DNA of 64,000 nucleotides, from positions 12,300,501 through 12,364,500 of the forward strand of contig JANTQA010000012.1 of the NCBI GenBank assembly GCA_027625915.1, read 5' to 3'. This stretch comes from Anaeramoeba flamelloides. Taxonomy: Eukaryota; Metamonada; Anaeramoebidae. Each line of letters starts with the position of its first letter. Position 1 is the stretch's first letter. The position numbers and the translations under genes were made by a program. The notes beneath the pieces are model-generated. The model did not search any database. It worked only from the letters and a program-made list of their open reading frames with translations, and was not told the origin of the DNA. Below are positions 11,639 through 23,098 of this stretch, piece by piece.

Positions 11639-12838
11639 TGTGATTTAACTAGGGAGAAAATGAAAAAATGAACAATTTAATTTGTTTCACTCATCTAAAC
11701 AGACAACAAATTTGGAATACTATTCAGCCTGTGTCTGTAGATTGGTGTTTATTGAAAGTAATTCACAAATTAAAATGGAGTTTTTTTAAGTAGGTTTTGA
11801 TATTTTTTGACCAAAGAATATGTTTTTTGGATTTAAGGGGATAAGCTTATAGATGGTTCGGTACCTTATTTAAATCAAATTTTAAATTCAAACAAATATT
11901 TCAATATATTAGTATTTGAATAGTAATGGGAGACAAGTTTGACTTCATTTTCATTTTTGTTTTTTTTTACAGATCAAGGCTTTAAAGAAATATGTTAGAA
12001 TTGGGGATCTCTATTTATTTAATACGTCATTTTGTATAATTGGTTTCGATTGAGTAAACTCAGAATCCTAAACGAAATGAATCGTTTAGAATTGAAAAAG
12101 ATAAACAACTGAAAAATTTCCTTTAAGGGATCAGTCTTCTACAACAACAAGGCAAAATTTAAAAAAATGATATTGGTGTTATTCTCTACTTACAAATTAT
12201 ATATATGCCAAGTGTCAAAAAATTCTGATTGACGAAGAAAGCCATAAAAGAAAATTAGTATAGTGATATCAATTTTTTTTTTTCCATTTTTTCTGAAAAA
12301 GAAAACAATTAAATTCATTTTATTTCTCACATTATAACAAGTTTTTTACCATTTTTATTGCCATTTTGATCATTATTATACTATAACAAGTCTTTGTTAC
12401 TAGTAATATTAATATAAAGATTTTTTTTTATTTTATGAGATAAAACTTTTCGTTAACCAAAAAATTGATATATTCAACCGATTAAAAATAATTGAATTTT
12501 TTAATTAAGAAAGGATAGTTAGAATAATCAATTTTTCAAAGTCATTTAAAAATTTTACTAAGAAATTTTGATTTTGTTTATAAGATAAAATTATATTGTA
12601 TAAAATAAAATTTTCTTGTTTATATTTTATAATTAAGTAATTTTATCATAAAAATTCAAAATCAATTTTTTTATTCCAAAAATGATTCAAATTTTTATCA
12701 AGATTCTTGTAAATAGAACAAATAATTGTAAAAAAAATTATTTTTCAATTCATTTTTGAATTTTTTTTTCATTTTTTGAAAACGAGAAAAAAACTTTTTA
12801 CTAACTTTAAAGAATTAAAAATTTTTTAATTGGTATAT

Positions 12839-13027
12839 CTAAATTTCATTGAGAAAATTTTGTTTAAATTCTATCAAATTTTCCTTTTTTGAATAACCTA
12901 GAACCGAATTAGTTTTATTTGTCAAGATTTGATTTAAAATATTAGAAATCAAAAATAAAACTAACGAAATAAACAATTTTCTATCAGTTTCGAGACTTTC
13001 CAATATAAAACCAAAAATATGTTTCAT
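12839..13027 (-). CDS. Small hypothetical ORF, 62 aa
   Basis: This ORF runs from ATG to TAG: MKHIFGFILESLETDRKLFI, then a hydrophobic stretch (SLVLFLISNIL), then a polar end (GYSKKENLIEFKQNFLNEI). The composition (Asp, Thr, Gly, Ser, Arg present) is a little more protein-like than the usual chance ORFs here. No family is recognised. It could be a terminal exon of the minus-strand gene at 15022-15439, but I see no acceptor close to its start. A chance ORF is quite possible. Confidence 0.25.
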   Translation of the reverse strand: MKHIFGFILESLETDRKLFISLVLFLISNILNQILTNKTNSVLGYSKKENLIEFKQNFLNEI

Positions 13028-13434
13028 ATCATTTAAAAGAATTAATTATTTTGTTAAAATAAAAATATTAAGTTACTTTTTTTTCACTGTATATTGGAAA
13101 CATGTGAATTTTGGAAATCAAAAAAGTGATTCAAATTAATAACTTGTTAAGATGATATTAGCTCAACTCTTTTAGAAGTGAAAACATAAATTAGAAAAAA
13201 ATTTTTTTATGATTTCAACAAGATTTCATTTTATTTGTAAAAATACTATTCCCTGGTGGTTAATAATTATAACAGTCCAATTTTCCTAAATTAAGAAATA
13301 TCAATTTTTTAAAAAAAAATAAGTTTTTCGAATCTTTCTTTCCAAAAAGTTGACTTTTTCAACGTATTAAAATAATTTTATATTCTTTTTTCAATCTATA
13401 ATCAATTTAATTCAATTTAAACTTAATCCCTTTA

Positions 13435-14190
13435 CACTCAAAGTGGTATTCCCCAGTCAAAAATGAATAATTCTTCTTCTTCTTCTTTTTTTTTTTTTAA
13501 GAATCAACCAAATAGCGATTATTTAGAAATAAGAGAAATGATAAACTCTAGAGTCGGGTAGATATTTATAAAAGAAATGTACAAATACACTGGGCTCTTT
13601 TTCAGTCAAACGAGTCCAGTTTTATTGAAGAAATAGAAAATATAATATGAGTTAAATCCACCATTTCTATTTAAAATGATTTTTCAATTTTTAAATCAGA
13701 TCATTTTTTATTATTTTGTATTTTTTTTTTGTTTTGTTTTTGGGTTTATTTATTTTTTTGTTGTTCTTTCATTGTTTTTATATTTTGCTTTTTACTTTTT
13801 TTTATAAAAGTCTAAATTTAAAAATAAATGTTTGAAACTTCAAATTAACCTGAAGAAAATTGAGGCTTTGTAATGTTATTTTAAAACCTAATATTTACTA
13901 TTAAAAAGTCTTATGTTCAACAATTTTAGTTTTCGAGAGAAATTGAAATTTTTTTCATGTGAAAATCGAATGTTAGTGTCACAAATATTATATTAACATT
14001 TTTTTTATTTCCAAAAAAAAAAAAAAAAAAATGGTTTGTAATGCTATTTCTTTTATTAATATCTACTCTAATCTGATTTTGATTATTTCTATTATTTCTA
14101 AACAATTATATTTTGGTTGATTCTTGAAAAAATGAAAAATTGAACTATTCCTTTTTGACTGGGGAGTACCACTTTGAGTGAAATGGGGTT
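13435..14190 (+). repeat. CAGTCAAAGG-family element, copy E, with an extra end copy
   Basis: A copy resembling element D runs from about 13587 (GGGCTCTTTTTCAGTCAAAC, then TTTTATTGAAGAAATAGAA) to about 14190 (GTACCACTTTGAGTGAAATG). At 13435-13467 lies an inverted copy of the right end: CACTCAAAGTGGTATTCCCC matches the reverse complement of 14148-14180 with few differences. The outer pair therefore forms long terminal inverted repeats around the inner copy, suggesting a nested or rearranged insertion. Confidence 0.55.
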
Positions 14191-14370
14191 TGGAAATTTC
14201 AAAAAAATCGTAAATTTAATATTTTAACAAGATTTCAAAAAGGGCCTTCTTTTTCGTCAAGAAATATTTTTATTGGTATAAAACGTGAATCTACAGAAAA
14301 AGAAATTGAGAAAGTCTGGTTGGTATTTCTTAACATATGAAATAGCATACTATTAATTCTTAAATAAAAA

Positions 14371-14555
14371 GATCAAAATTTTCATTCGGCTTTTCCAAAA
14401 TAATCACATTACAAGAAATATATATAACCATCAAAGACCCCAATTCTTAAAAGGTAAAATTGAATAATTGAAACTGATTTATGAAATTAAAAAATTTGGA
14501 ATTTTACAGAATTTATAAAATCTTTTTTTGGAAAGCTGAATGAAAATTTGGTTCC
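14371..14555 (+). repeat. Inverted-repeat element, family 3, copy 1
   Basis: The ends are imperfect inverted repeats: AAATTTTCATTCAGCTTTCC (read inward from the right) against AAAATTTTCATTCGGCTTTT on the left. The whole 185 bp matches the reverse complement of 37012-37197 along its length, so these are two copies of one MITE-like family in opposite orientation. Confidence 0.65.
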
Positions 14556-15021
14556 ATTTATTTTGCAACAAATTTTAGTTAACTATTTGTCTTATTTATT
14601 TCTTTTAATCATTAGTAATATTTTCTTAGTCTTTCGAAGTCCTATTCAAAAACTATAAAATTAACAAAGTCCTTTCAAAGTATAATTCACAATTATTTCT
14701 CAAAACAATAGGTATACAAAACTATTAACACAAAACAAAAAACAAATTCTAAGGGAGTTAAATTAATCTCATATTGATTTGATTACAACATTAAAAAAAA
14801 ATAGTAAAAAGAAAATTCAGTTGTTCTAAAAAAAACTTCTCTGAAACTTAAAAGAAAAAATAAACATACAAATCAGAAATGATTATTAATACGGTTTCAT
14901 TTATTGGCAATAAATGTAAATTTGAAAAAGTAGGGGAAAGTTTTCAGAAAAAAAAATAAAAAAAGTTTTGCATAAAATTATCAAATTAAAGATCAAAATA
15001 AACAAAATACACAATACTAAC

Positions 15022-15439
15022 ATAAAAAGTTATTCAGGTAAAATCTGCATTCGTGAAATTTTGTACTGTCATGAAATAAGATTACTTTGTATTCTTTCTG
15101 CTTTCTGTTCAAAAATGGAAAAGTTGACAAAACTGATGTTCGGAACAAAAATAGTAAAAAAAATTATAACATCATGTTCTTTGTTGTCCTGTTAAACTCT
15201 CGAATAGAGTATGAAATTACAACTTTATTCGTTGAGAACTCTATTTGTAAAGGAAAAAACTGTAACAAAGTGAAAATTATTTGCCGCAATTTACACAAAC
15301 ATCCATCGGAATTATTTGATTTAAATATTTTTGCCTGTTTGGGAATCTTGAAAATACTTTCTAGTGTAGTTAAAATGATGTAAATTTCAGTCTTCTGGAA
15401 AAAATGCAAACTGAAGATTTTGAAATCATTTCTTCTCAA
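15022..15439 (-). CDS. Unrecognised spliced gene, partial model (two exons seen)
   Basis: Exon A (15171 to about 15439) is open on the minus strand and contains DFKIFSLHFFQKTEIYIILT, then LESIFKIPKQAKIF, and later NKVVISYSIREFNRTTKN. It ends at a GTTATA donor; a 66-nt intron (15105-15170) ends in GAACAG; exon B (15022-15104) continues in phase with KQKEYKVILFHDSTKFHECR and FYLNNFL and ends at GTTAGT. Donor, acceptor and phase agree, which argues for a real gene. Neither the start exon nor the last exon was found. The plus strand of the same stretch is also open (15087-15383), so the strand is not certain. The pattern of short beta-like segments vaguely recalls sliding-clamp proteins of the 9-1-1 type, but I would not name it. 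Confidence 0.4.
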
Positions 15440-15547
15440 AAGTCAACAATTGTTATTTATTGTTAAAAAATTAAAACGCTTTACCCTTTCAATCCGGCAC
15501 CTGATAACAAAAAACTTTTTAAAAATTCCAAACACCACACCGCATAT

Positions 15548-16822
15548 ATGAACAGTAACAAAGCCCCGAAAAGAGCAAAAACAGCGATACATCGAAAAAT
15601 AATTATTCTTCGGAAGCAATTTCCAAATTCAATCGAAGGACTGGACGAATGTCAACTAATGAACCCTAATTGTCCTAAGAAGGTGACAGTTGATCGAAAA
15701 ATTTTACAGAAGGAATTTGTGATCAAAGAGGAGAACAATTCAAAATGGTTACTAAGCAAAAAAGATCTTTCTCTCTTTTTTTTAAAAAAATATAATTTAT
15801 TTTACAAGGAATTCGTTGACCCCACAACTCAAGAGCAGTCCACGTTAACTTTTTCCTTTCAAAATGGATCTTTATTCAAAAAAGATTACCTTGAAGAAGT
15901 AAATTCGGAAGAATATTTGGAAAAATTTTACACCATCGAAAAACTCGTTTTGCAGTGCTTCTTGGAACAACCAGACTGGTTTTCCGGGCTGAAGAAGAAA
16001 CACTTCCAACAAAACATCAACCCACCAAACAAAATCACAATTGAAAAGAATTCAATTCGTGATGTATGCAAATTTGTCACCAAAATCGAAAATCCGCCTG
16101 AAGAAATTATTTCTTCGGGACTTCAAAAAATGCAAAGGGCGATGTCTCTTTTCTTCAAGGCGAGGTTCAATCTCGTGAACAACACCAAAATGAATCGAAA
16201 ATATTTGACTTACACCCAAAATTTCCCAAAAAGAAAGCACAAGCAAAATACTTCGAGAAAAAGGTCAAGAAAAAGGAACACAAAGACAAACACAAAAAAA
16301 AAGACAAAAACAAATCTCAAATCAAAAGATCACCAACTAAAAAATTCTAACAGCATCTTAAACCCAAAAAAAGACAGAGGAACCTTGGTGTCACCAACAA
16401 AAAGAATAACAAACCCACAAAGAATGACCAAAAGCGATTCTAATTTGAAACAGAATAATAAATCAACCCCAACAGAAAAGATCTTGCAAATTAAAAATTT
16501 TTCAAAAAATGTGCAATTGACCGATTGTCTCAAGCATACAAAAGCACCTAAAAAAATTAATAAAAAATTTAAAAATATAAACAATCAATTTATTCACAAA
16601 AGGCTTAATGGACAAATAGAAAAGAGCAACCACGGCGGTGACGATCATGAGAATCTTGAATGTTTTGAAAGAAGCAGTCTGAATAACGCTCATTTAATAG
16701 ACAACAATTGCAGCGGAATGATCAGTGCTAAAATTGAAAAACATGAGACAGAAATTAAAGAAGATTTGCAAATGTTGAAGGAATTATTAGATTTAAAAAA
16801 ATCAATCAGCGAGATTGATTAA
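15548..16822 (+). CDS. Hypothetical basic protein, 424 aa
   Basis: This is a single open exon with an ATG in a reasonable position (MNSNKAPKRAKTAIHRKIII). Residues 1-220 look globular, with motifs such as FPNSIEGLDECQLMNP, WLLSKKDLSLFFLKKYNLFY, LVLQCFLEQPDWFSGL and IENPPEEIISSGLQKMQRAM. Residues 225-330 are strongly Lys/Arg/Asn/Thr-rich (KRKHKQNTSRKRSRKRNTK), typical of a nuclear or nucleic-acid-binding tail. The C-terminus has a short amphipathic helix (EIKEDLQMLKELLDLKK). I do not recognise a family. The reading frame continues open upstream of the ATG for about 26 codons to a stop, so an earlier spliced start is possible. Directly after the stop another frame stays open to about 16940 (VGPKTLLIDGRKMALLKIIG), which could be chance or a second exon. 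Confidence 0.65.
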   Translation: MNSNKAPKRAKTAIHRKIIILRKQFPNSIEGLDECQLMNPNCPKKVTVDRKILQKEFVIKEENNSKWLLSKKDLSLFFLKKYNLFYKEFVDPTTQEQSTLTFSFQNGSLFKKDYLEEVNSEEYLEKFYTIEKLVLQCFLEQPDWFSGLKKKHFQQNINPPNKITIEKNSIRDVCKFVTKIENPPEEIISSGLQKMQRAMSLFFKARFNLVNNTKMNRKYLTYTQNFPKRKHKQNTSRKRSRKRNTKTNTKKKTKTNLKSKDHQLKNSNSILNPKKDRGTLVSPTKRITNPQRMTKSDSNLKQNNKSTPTEKILQIKNFSKNVQLTDCLKHTKAPKKINKKFKNINNQFIHKRLNGQIEKSNHGGDDHENLECFERSSLNNAHLIDNNCSGMISAKIEKHETEIKEDLQMLKELLDLKKSISEID

Positions 16823-17212
16823 AGACATTTTAAAAAAAGTAGGACCAAAAACACTTCTAATAGATGGCCGAAAAATGGCTCTTTTGAAAATCATTGGATC
16901 TTTTATAGATACTTTTGAAATCTTTTTGCCCACACCTTTTTAAAATAACGAGAAGATGAACAATGGATAAAGTCATGCTCAAAACAAAAACGAGTACCAA
17001 CTGTTTTAAAAAGTCTTGTTCAAAATGGTTAATTCCATTTTTTAAGCAATTTAAGCTACTTTTTTTCAAACTTTTATTTATTATTTATTTTTAAATTGCT
17101 TTTCTGTGATACCATTTTTTTAAATTGAAATACTTTAGATTATTTCCGAATTAAGAGCATAAAAATGCTCAATTTTGATTTCAATAATAATCCAAAATCT
17201 TATTGAAATCAG

Positions 17213-17251
<39 letters not shown>

Positions 17252-17404
17252 CTTTAAATCATTATTCCTTCTTTTTCTTAAGTTGAAAAAATTGAAAGAC
17301 ATAAAATAATAGATTTAATTAATTATCCTTTCTTTTAATTATTTTCTTTCATTTTTTTTTTGATCTATTTTTTCATTGATACTTTTTTTCTTTATTTTTT
17401 TTTA

Positions 17405-17850
17405 ACTACTGTTGTCAAAATAAAGCGTGCAGACAATTTTTATCCGTGTTTCAAAATAAAAAGCGTGTTTTTTTGTTCAAGAAGACCTATACATCAACCG
17501 GTCAAAGAAATCAACAATAAACCCTAATTAAATATGGCTTTGGTTTCTTAAAGTTCTATTATTACAAAAGAATTTCTAAAAATGAAGGATCAAATTGCAA
17601 AATTTATCTCAAAAAATTGAGTTAATTTTTCATTAAATTTTTAGAATCAAAAAAAATCAAAAAAATTGAAAAAATTGAGAATATTATGGAAAATTTTCAA
17701 CTATTTGCATTTCATAATTTAAATTTTACTGTAAATATCCAGATGCTTACTCTCAAAATTGATTTGAACTTTGATATACTGTTTAGGTAGTCGATTGGGT
17801 GTTGCCTTGGAACAAGAAGAAAAAAAAAGTATATAATATATTTTGAAATA
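17405..17850 (+). repeat. Dispersed repeat, family 4, copy 1
   Basis: Matches the reverse complement of 62400-62860 along about 450 bp. Shared blocks include AAGACCTATAC, AATAAACCCTAATTAAATA, AAAAATGAAGGATCA, AAATTGAGAATATTA and GGAACAAGAAGAAAAAAA. A weaker relative may lie near 36830-36960 (TGGTTTCTTAGAATTCTACC). No coding capacity. Confidence 0.55.
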
Positions 17851-18413
17851 CAATTTATAGTAGTTATGAGCGGTTTATTTTAATTACTCTATCCATTTTT
17901 AATTTTTTTAGATATTTTTTTTTTCTTTTTTTTTAAGTTCCTTTTTTTAAAAAAAAATCCTCTAGTAGAAAAAAAAGGATCTTTGAGAATACAAATAAAC
18001 ATTCCAAAATTGCAACTATGTGATTTCTTTTATAATTTAGATAATTATTGATAAAAAAAATATCTTCTTGTTAAGCCCTTTTTATTCAAAGTTAAGTATA
18101 ACAAATTCCTTAATTCTCATTTTCAAAAATTTATGTTTACTTTTTTTTCGTTTTTGAATTTTCATTTTATTATAATTTTTAACGGATTAGGCTTTTAAAA
18201 GTTTATAAGTAAAAAGAGAATTATTAAACAAAGGTAAAAACTAGTTATTCTGGGATATAAAAGGATAGATTTTTTCTCAATTTATTATTTCTGAAAAGTC
18301 AGAATTTTTTAAATGGGGTTTAGATACATACATATATATATATATTCAAAATAAGTATAATAAGCTATTTTTAAAAAAGGAGAAAAAATTAATTTAAAAT
18401 ATCTTTCTAATCT

Positions 18414-18623
18414 TTAATTTTTAGGATACTTGTTAAGAAAGTAGTTACATTTTTCACTTTTTACAAATTCAATTACAACAGTATTACTCAAAAAAGTTTT
18501 TTGAGAGCCACAAGATATTGAAAACTTGAAACCATAATATAATATAACTATTCTATTTGTGAAAAGGAAGCAAAACCAAAGTAAAATCAGAATTAATCTA
18601 TAATTTTTCAATTTTTTGAACAT
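18414..18623 (-). CDS. Small hypothetical ORF with a signal-anchor-like start, 69 aa
   Basis: An ATG opens a frame with a basic then hydrophobic N-terminus (MFKKLKNYRLILILLWFCFL) followed by a polar part with three Cys (SISCGSQKTFLSN, FVKSEKCNYFL). It could be a small secreted or membrane protein, or chance. No neighbour supports it. Confidence 0.25.
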   Translation of the reverse strand: MFKKLKNYRLILILLWFCFLFTNRIVILYYGFKFSISCGSQKTFLSNTVVIEFVKSEKCNYFLNKYPKN

Positions 18624-20038
18624 TTTTTTTATAAAATTGTTCTTTTTTTAAAATTTTTTTTTTAAATTCAGAGATGTGTTTATACGAATGAGCGAAATTA
18701 GTCAAATTTTAAACCAAAAAAAAAAAAAATGCCCAAAAAGTTGTGTATTTGAAATAAATCTTTTCTATTCGAAGAGCATAATAAAAAGAATCATTTTCCA
18801 AAATATATTTATAAAATCGAAAATTATGAAAAAAAAAATAGAGAGAGAGAGAGTAATTTTTGAAAATTTATTTTCTTTATCTTCTTAATTTGGATGAGGG
18901 GAGATAATTTATTATATTTGATTTTTCACCCTATTACTATTTAGTATTATTTTATCAAATAGGTTTGTAACAAATTTGTTATAAAGATTCTTTTTTTAAA
19001 AAAATTCTTGTTACAACTAATGAAAACAAAGAATATTTTTATAAAAAAAAAAGATTCCAAGAAAGGATTGAATTATTTGAATCAAAAAAAAAAAAAAAAA
19101 CGATAAAAAGTTCAACTCAAAAAAAAAGAAAGTATGATTAAAAAATATCAAATAAAAGGTTACAAATTTAATACTATTTTTTACAATTTCATTGAAAAAA
19201 TTGTAATTTTCGAATTAAATCCTGACTTCTAATAAATATAGATATCTTATGAAAAAATATTTAAAAAATATCCTCTTATTCTTGAACAATTCTCTATTAG
19301 ATGAATTTTTGACAAAATTAGAAAGACTATTCATACTAATAAAATCTTTTGAAATCGAAAGTAATTTGTTTCAGCCTCATTTTTCAAATAATTGGGTTTT
19401 TTTGAGAATTAAAAATAAAAATTTGGAAAAGTAGAAATAATTTTATTGAATTAAAATTAAAATCAAAAAATAAAGATTTTTTTTTCCTTTATCAATTTTT
19501 TCATTATTTTGTGATTTTTCTTTGAATTGTATGGTAAATATATTATAATGGGATTTATCTGAGAATCTATTGTTAATATATTCGTTTATTTATTCTATCA
19601 AAATAATTTCGATTTTTCGGTTTTGAATAAACTTTTTTACTCAAAATTGGTAAAATGTATCCACCCATTAATTTTATTTAAATTCAAAATAATCAAACAC
19701 CTTTGAAAAATTAATATATTGAAATATTTTAAATTTGAAAATATGATTCAGGTTTTTAGAATTTAATCATATAAAATTATTTTAACATTTTTGAGTATTT
19801 TCTTGGTTAATTATCAAGATTTTGTAAATTTTTTTGATTCCTGAATTTACCAAAGAATTAAAATCGGGATATATTAAGGGAGTAGCCACGGTATTGAAAA
19901 ATTTTTCACTTTTGTGCAATTCTGAAGAGGATCAGAAAATAACATTTTTTACTTTGGTTGTACCTCATTGATTTTTATTATTTAAAGTACTTCATTCATT
20001 AGAATATATAAATTTTTTTTTCAAAGTCTCAAAGAAAT

Positions 20039-20133
20039 TGCCACAATAGAATGTTGAGTTGAATTACTTAAAATAGTGTTTCAAGTTTTGAATGACTTAT
20101 CTTTTATTCTTCTCTCAACATTCTATTGTGGCA
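20039..20133. repeat. Perfect 20-bp inverted repeat, 55-base loop
   Basis: TGCCACAATAGAATGTTGAG (20039-20058) is followed after 55 bases by its exact reverse complement (20114-20133). It sits inside the Tc1/mariner-like element, before the transposase remnant. It may be a nested tiny MITE, a subterminal structure of the transposon, or a hairpin RNA precursor. Confidence 0.65.
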
Positions 20134-20380
20134 TTTAATTTTTTCATTTTTTATTTTTTCATCATTTTTGAGATTTTTTTAATCATGACAACATAAAGCA
20201 ATTAGAAATATTTTTTTATTAGTGGCATTTAGGATTAATGGATTTTGTTTAAAAAGAAGAACAATATTACAATTGAGAGAATATAAAAGGAAACATGAAT
20301 GGGACTTAAATAGCTAGAAGATTCCAAAATTAGAATAATTAAGTCAAATTATTACTTGTTAGGATTTTAAATCACTTGGA

Positions 20381-20830
20381 TTGAGTGAAATCATGAGAAG
20401 TGAATATGATTATATGTTATCAAAGTTTAAACCAAAAAATAGCTATAAATTTTATTCAAAGAATCTGAAATTATCTTCCCCCAAAAAAAAAAAACTAAAC
20501 CCCATTCCAAAAATTTGGACACATCTAAAATCAAAAATAGGGAAACAAAAAATCAATTTACTATATTCTCCCAAACCTAATATAAAACCAGAGTTAAGTA
20601 ACATAGTATCAATGGTTTTTTAAGTAATCATTTTCATCCAAATATAAGAAAACAATATAAAACAAAAAATCAAAACAAGTGTGTCCAAAAAAAAATGAAA
20701 CGAGCTGAAATGAAAGAGTTTGAACAAAAAATATATTGGTAGATTTGTTAAAATTACACCAACAATGGTTGATCGATTAAATGATAAGATACCATGCATC
20801 GGTTGTATGTGGATTTTTCACTTGAAGAAA
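20381..20830 (+). pseudogene. Transposase C-terminal remnant
   Basis: An open stretch (20381-20623) without a clear own start contains YDYMLSKFKPKNSYKFYSKN and the LNPIPKIWTHLK block. The downstream MVDRLNDKIPCIGCMWIF stretch continues in another frame. The DDE aspartates of the earlier catalytic blocks are not recognisable, so it is not functional. Confidence 0.45.
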
Positions 20831-21863
20831 CTCAACTGTAACCATCTATCAACCATCTATAAAAAATTTTCGATCTAACCAAACCGATTAAGTAAACGAA
20901 AAATTGAAAATGAAAACAAAAACAAAAAACACAAAAAATGATATAGTTTGTTGAATTAAAATTAATTTCCACTTGGATGTAAATCATATTATTGTTATTT
21001 TTCCAACTGTTTAAACTGTGTCCAAATTAATCGAATTAAGTTTATTTTAATAAAAAAATAATAATAATAATAAAACTATTTTATCAATATAATCTCAATT
21101 TTTTTATTGTTGAACATTACTAAAAAAAAAAAAATCAAATAATTTTTTTAAAAAAATTTTTAGAGAATCTACGATCACACGTCACTAAAATAAAATGTTC
21201 TTATCTCATCTCTCTCAAATTTTTATGATGTCTTATGGTGTAGCTACTCCCTTAAGAGGATTTATTCAATATCTAAATTAGGAATGGTTTATCTTGACTT
21301 GATACTTTATATATTTCCTTTAATTTACAAATAAATTTTGGTTTTTGACTGATATTTTCAATTGATTAATAAAAATTAATTTTTGCCCATTTTTTGAATT
21401 TCGGGGTTTTAGATATAGTTGTAAAAGAAAATATAAACTTTTATATAATGGATTTAAAATAAACTCTAAACAGTCTTTTTAAGACGTGATGTCATTTTAA
21501 AACTTTTATCAAATTTTCTATTTAAATAAATTAAGGAATTTTTTAGAATTAAACAATATTTTTAAAATTAAAACTTATTATACGTATTTGATTTCAAAAA
21601 GGAAAATATTTTCAGAATTAAAATTTTGATAAAGTTCCCTGTTTTAATAAAGCAAGAAATGTAGCTTTAATTTTTATGTAGTGGTTAAAGTGTATGGGAA
21701 AGTGCCTTTTTTAAAAAAATTCAACACTTTATTAAAATATAAAACTTGAAAAAAGTTTTAATTTCTACAACCTTATATATAAAAAAAAACTTTTCACTAT
21801 ATTATAAACAACTCTAATTTTTTTTTTTCTTCTTTATCCTTTGAATCACAATCGTGGTTTATA

Positions 21864-22706
21864 CTAAATTGCTATTAAAGTGCGAATTCTTTTCCAACAT
21901 TTACTTTTTACAATAAAAGGATCAAATAAATAGTTCCCAATTAAATCATTTAAAAAAATAGTAACACATAACCCAAGAACTACATTGGTAATGAAGAACG
22001 ATTTTGATTTTTTTGGTCTTTCAATGGCAAAACTTGAAACCATGGAATTTAATTGAAAATTCAGATTTTTTATTATTTAAGGATGTACGTCCCTCTTGAA
22101 TTTTTCTGGTGTGCTGGATATGGCCAACTTTAATATGGTTACGGCACACAAAATTCTTTATCCAACAGACTCATTGAAATTATTTTTTCAAAAAAATCGT
22201 TTTTTGACTTTTTTTTTTACTCGAAAATCTCCATCACAATAATCCAATAATATATTTATTAAAATTATTTTTTTGTAAAAGTTAATATAAGTACATTTGT
22301 ACTAACAACTTGACAAATTCTAATTAAGTACGTTTAATCATTACCACCCTTAATTAGTTAAAGTTGGTAGTTACAATACAACAAAAAATAAAAATACGCA
22401 AAAAAACACTCAATTTTTTTCAAAAAATAATTTCTCTGAATCTGTCAGATTTAAAAAATCTTTAGTACCATTAACAAAATGAAAGGATTGGCATTTGACA
22501 TGGATCTGAATAATTTGTTAATTAGAAACAATTCATCATTAGCTTTATCAATCTCACAAATTGTTCTCTGAATGGTAACAAATAAAAAACAACAAGATTG
22601 GAAAGATATCAAAATTTCCAATTAATATTTGTAAAAGCAATAATAAATAAGGGATGATTTTTTCGAACAAACCATGATTTGAATTGTTTGTTCATATAAC
22701 TTTCAT
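21864..22706 (-). CDS. Possible small gene, exon structure unresolved
   Basis: Two protein-like pieces lie on the minus strand. (1) 22451-22567: after the acceptor TTACCATTCAG comes RTICEIDKANDELFLINKLF then RSMSNANPFILLM; an ATG-AAA followed by a GTTATA donor at 22701-22706 would join in phase and supply a start. (2) 21864-22043: ATG to TAG, 59 aa, MVSSFAIERPKKSKSFFITN, then VVLGLCVTIFLNDLIG (a likely membrane segment) and a basic end (SKCWKRIRTLIAI). Whether both belong to one gene is not clear: the join between them does not work in phase with the acceptors I can see. Another acceptor at CCATATCCAG would add HTRKIQEGRTSLNNKKSEF in phase. No family is recognised. The region is divergent from the HECT gene start. 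Confidence 0.3.
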
Positions 22707-23098
22707 TTGTAAAGAATCATCAATATGGAATTTATTTTAGAAAAAAAACAAATAATCCAAAAAATAATTTAAAGTTGATCCCTTTTTTAGACAAAAAAAT
22801 TTGAAAACCAATAAAAGATAAAACGATATAAACAATTAAAGCTATTATTTTAATTATTTATGAATGAACAATCTCGAAAAACTTTATTTGAGGTTTACAA
22901 AATGGTAGTTCTCAGATCTAAAAAAACTCGTATTTTGGAATGAAAAGTTAAAAAACCAACAAAGAATTCTTTTGGAATAAATTGAACAACTTCTAAAAAG
23001 ATAATATAAAGAAAGTTAGAATTGTTAGCTATTTTTGGTCTTGTTAAAGGCTTTTAGAATTATTTTTTATTGATTTGTTTTTTTTTTTTTATTTAGCT

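Larger units (their letters stand above)
11639..15021. other. Spacer upstream of the Hook-like gene
   Basis: Mostly A/T-rich sequence with no convincing gene. It carries a repeat cluster at 13435-14190, a short inverted-repeat element at 14371-14555 and one small ORF at 12839-13027. The 5' side of the Hook-like gene lies at its left end; I could not define a promoter motif. Confidence 0.5.
16823..19873. other. Spacer between the basic-protein gene and the transposon
   Basis: Contains a (TA)n run at about 17213-17240, a dispersed repeat copy at 17405-17850, a weak fragment of the CAGTCAAAGG family at about 17870-18110 (ATCTTCTTGTTAAGCCC region), and one small ORF at 18414-18623. The first 240 bases (16830-17070) are open in long frames on both strands; no family is recognised. 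Confidence 0.45.
19876..21253 (+). mobile_element. Decayed Tc1/mariner-like DNA transposon
   Basis: The ends are terminal inverted repeats AGGGAGTAGCCAC (left, from 19877/19878) and its near complement GTAGCTACTCCC (right, to 21251), flanked on both sides by TTAA, which can be read as a TA target duplication next to A-starting ends. Inside, SSPKKKKLNPIPKIWTHLKS (about 20470-20540) resembles the SPDLNPIENxWxxLK block of Tc1/mariner transposases, and VKITPTMVDRLNDKIP (about 20740-20795) resembles the W-x-x-I-P-x-x-x-x-x-x-L-x-x-S-M region that follows it. TTAA flanks alone would also fit piggyBac or Kolobok, but the protein remnant favours Tc1/mariner. Confidence 0.6.
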
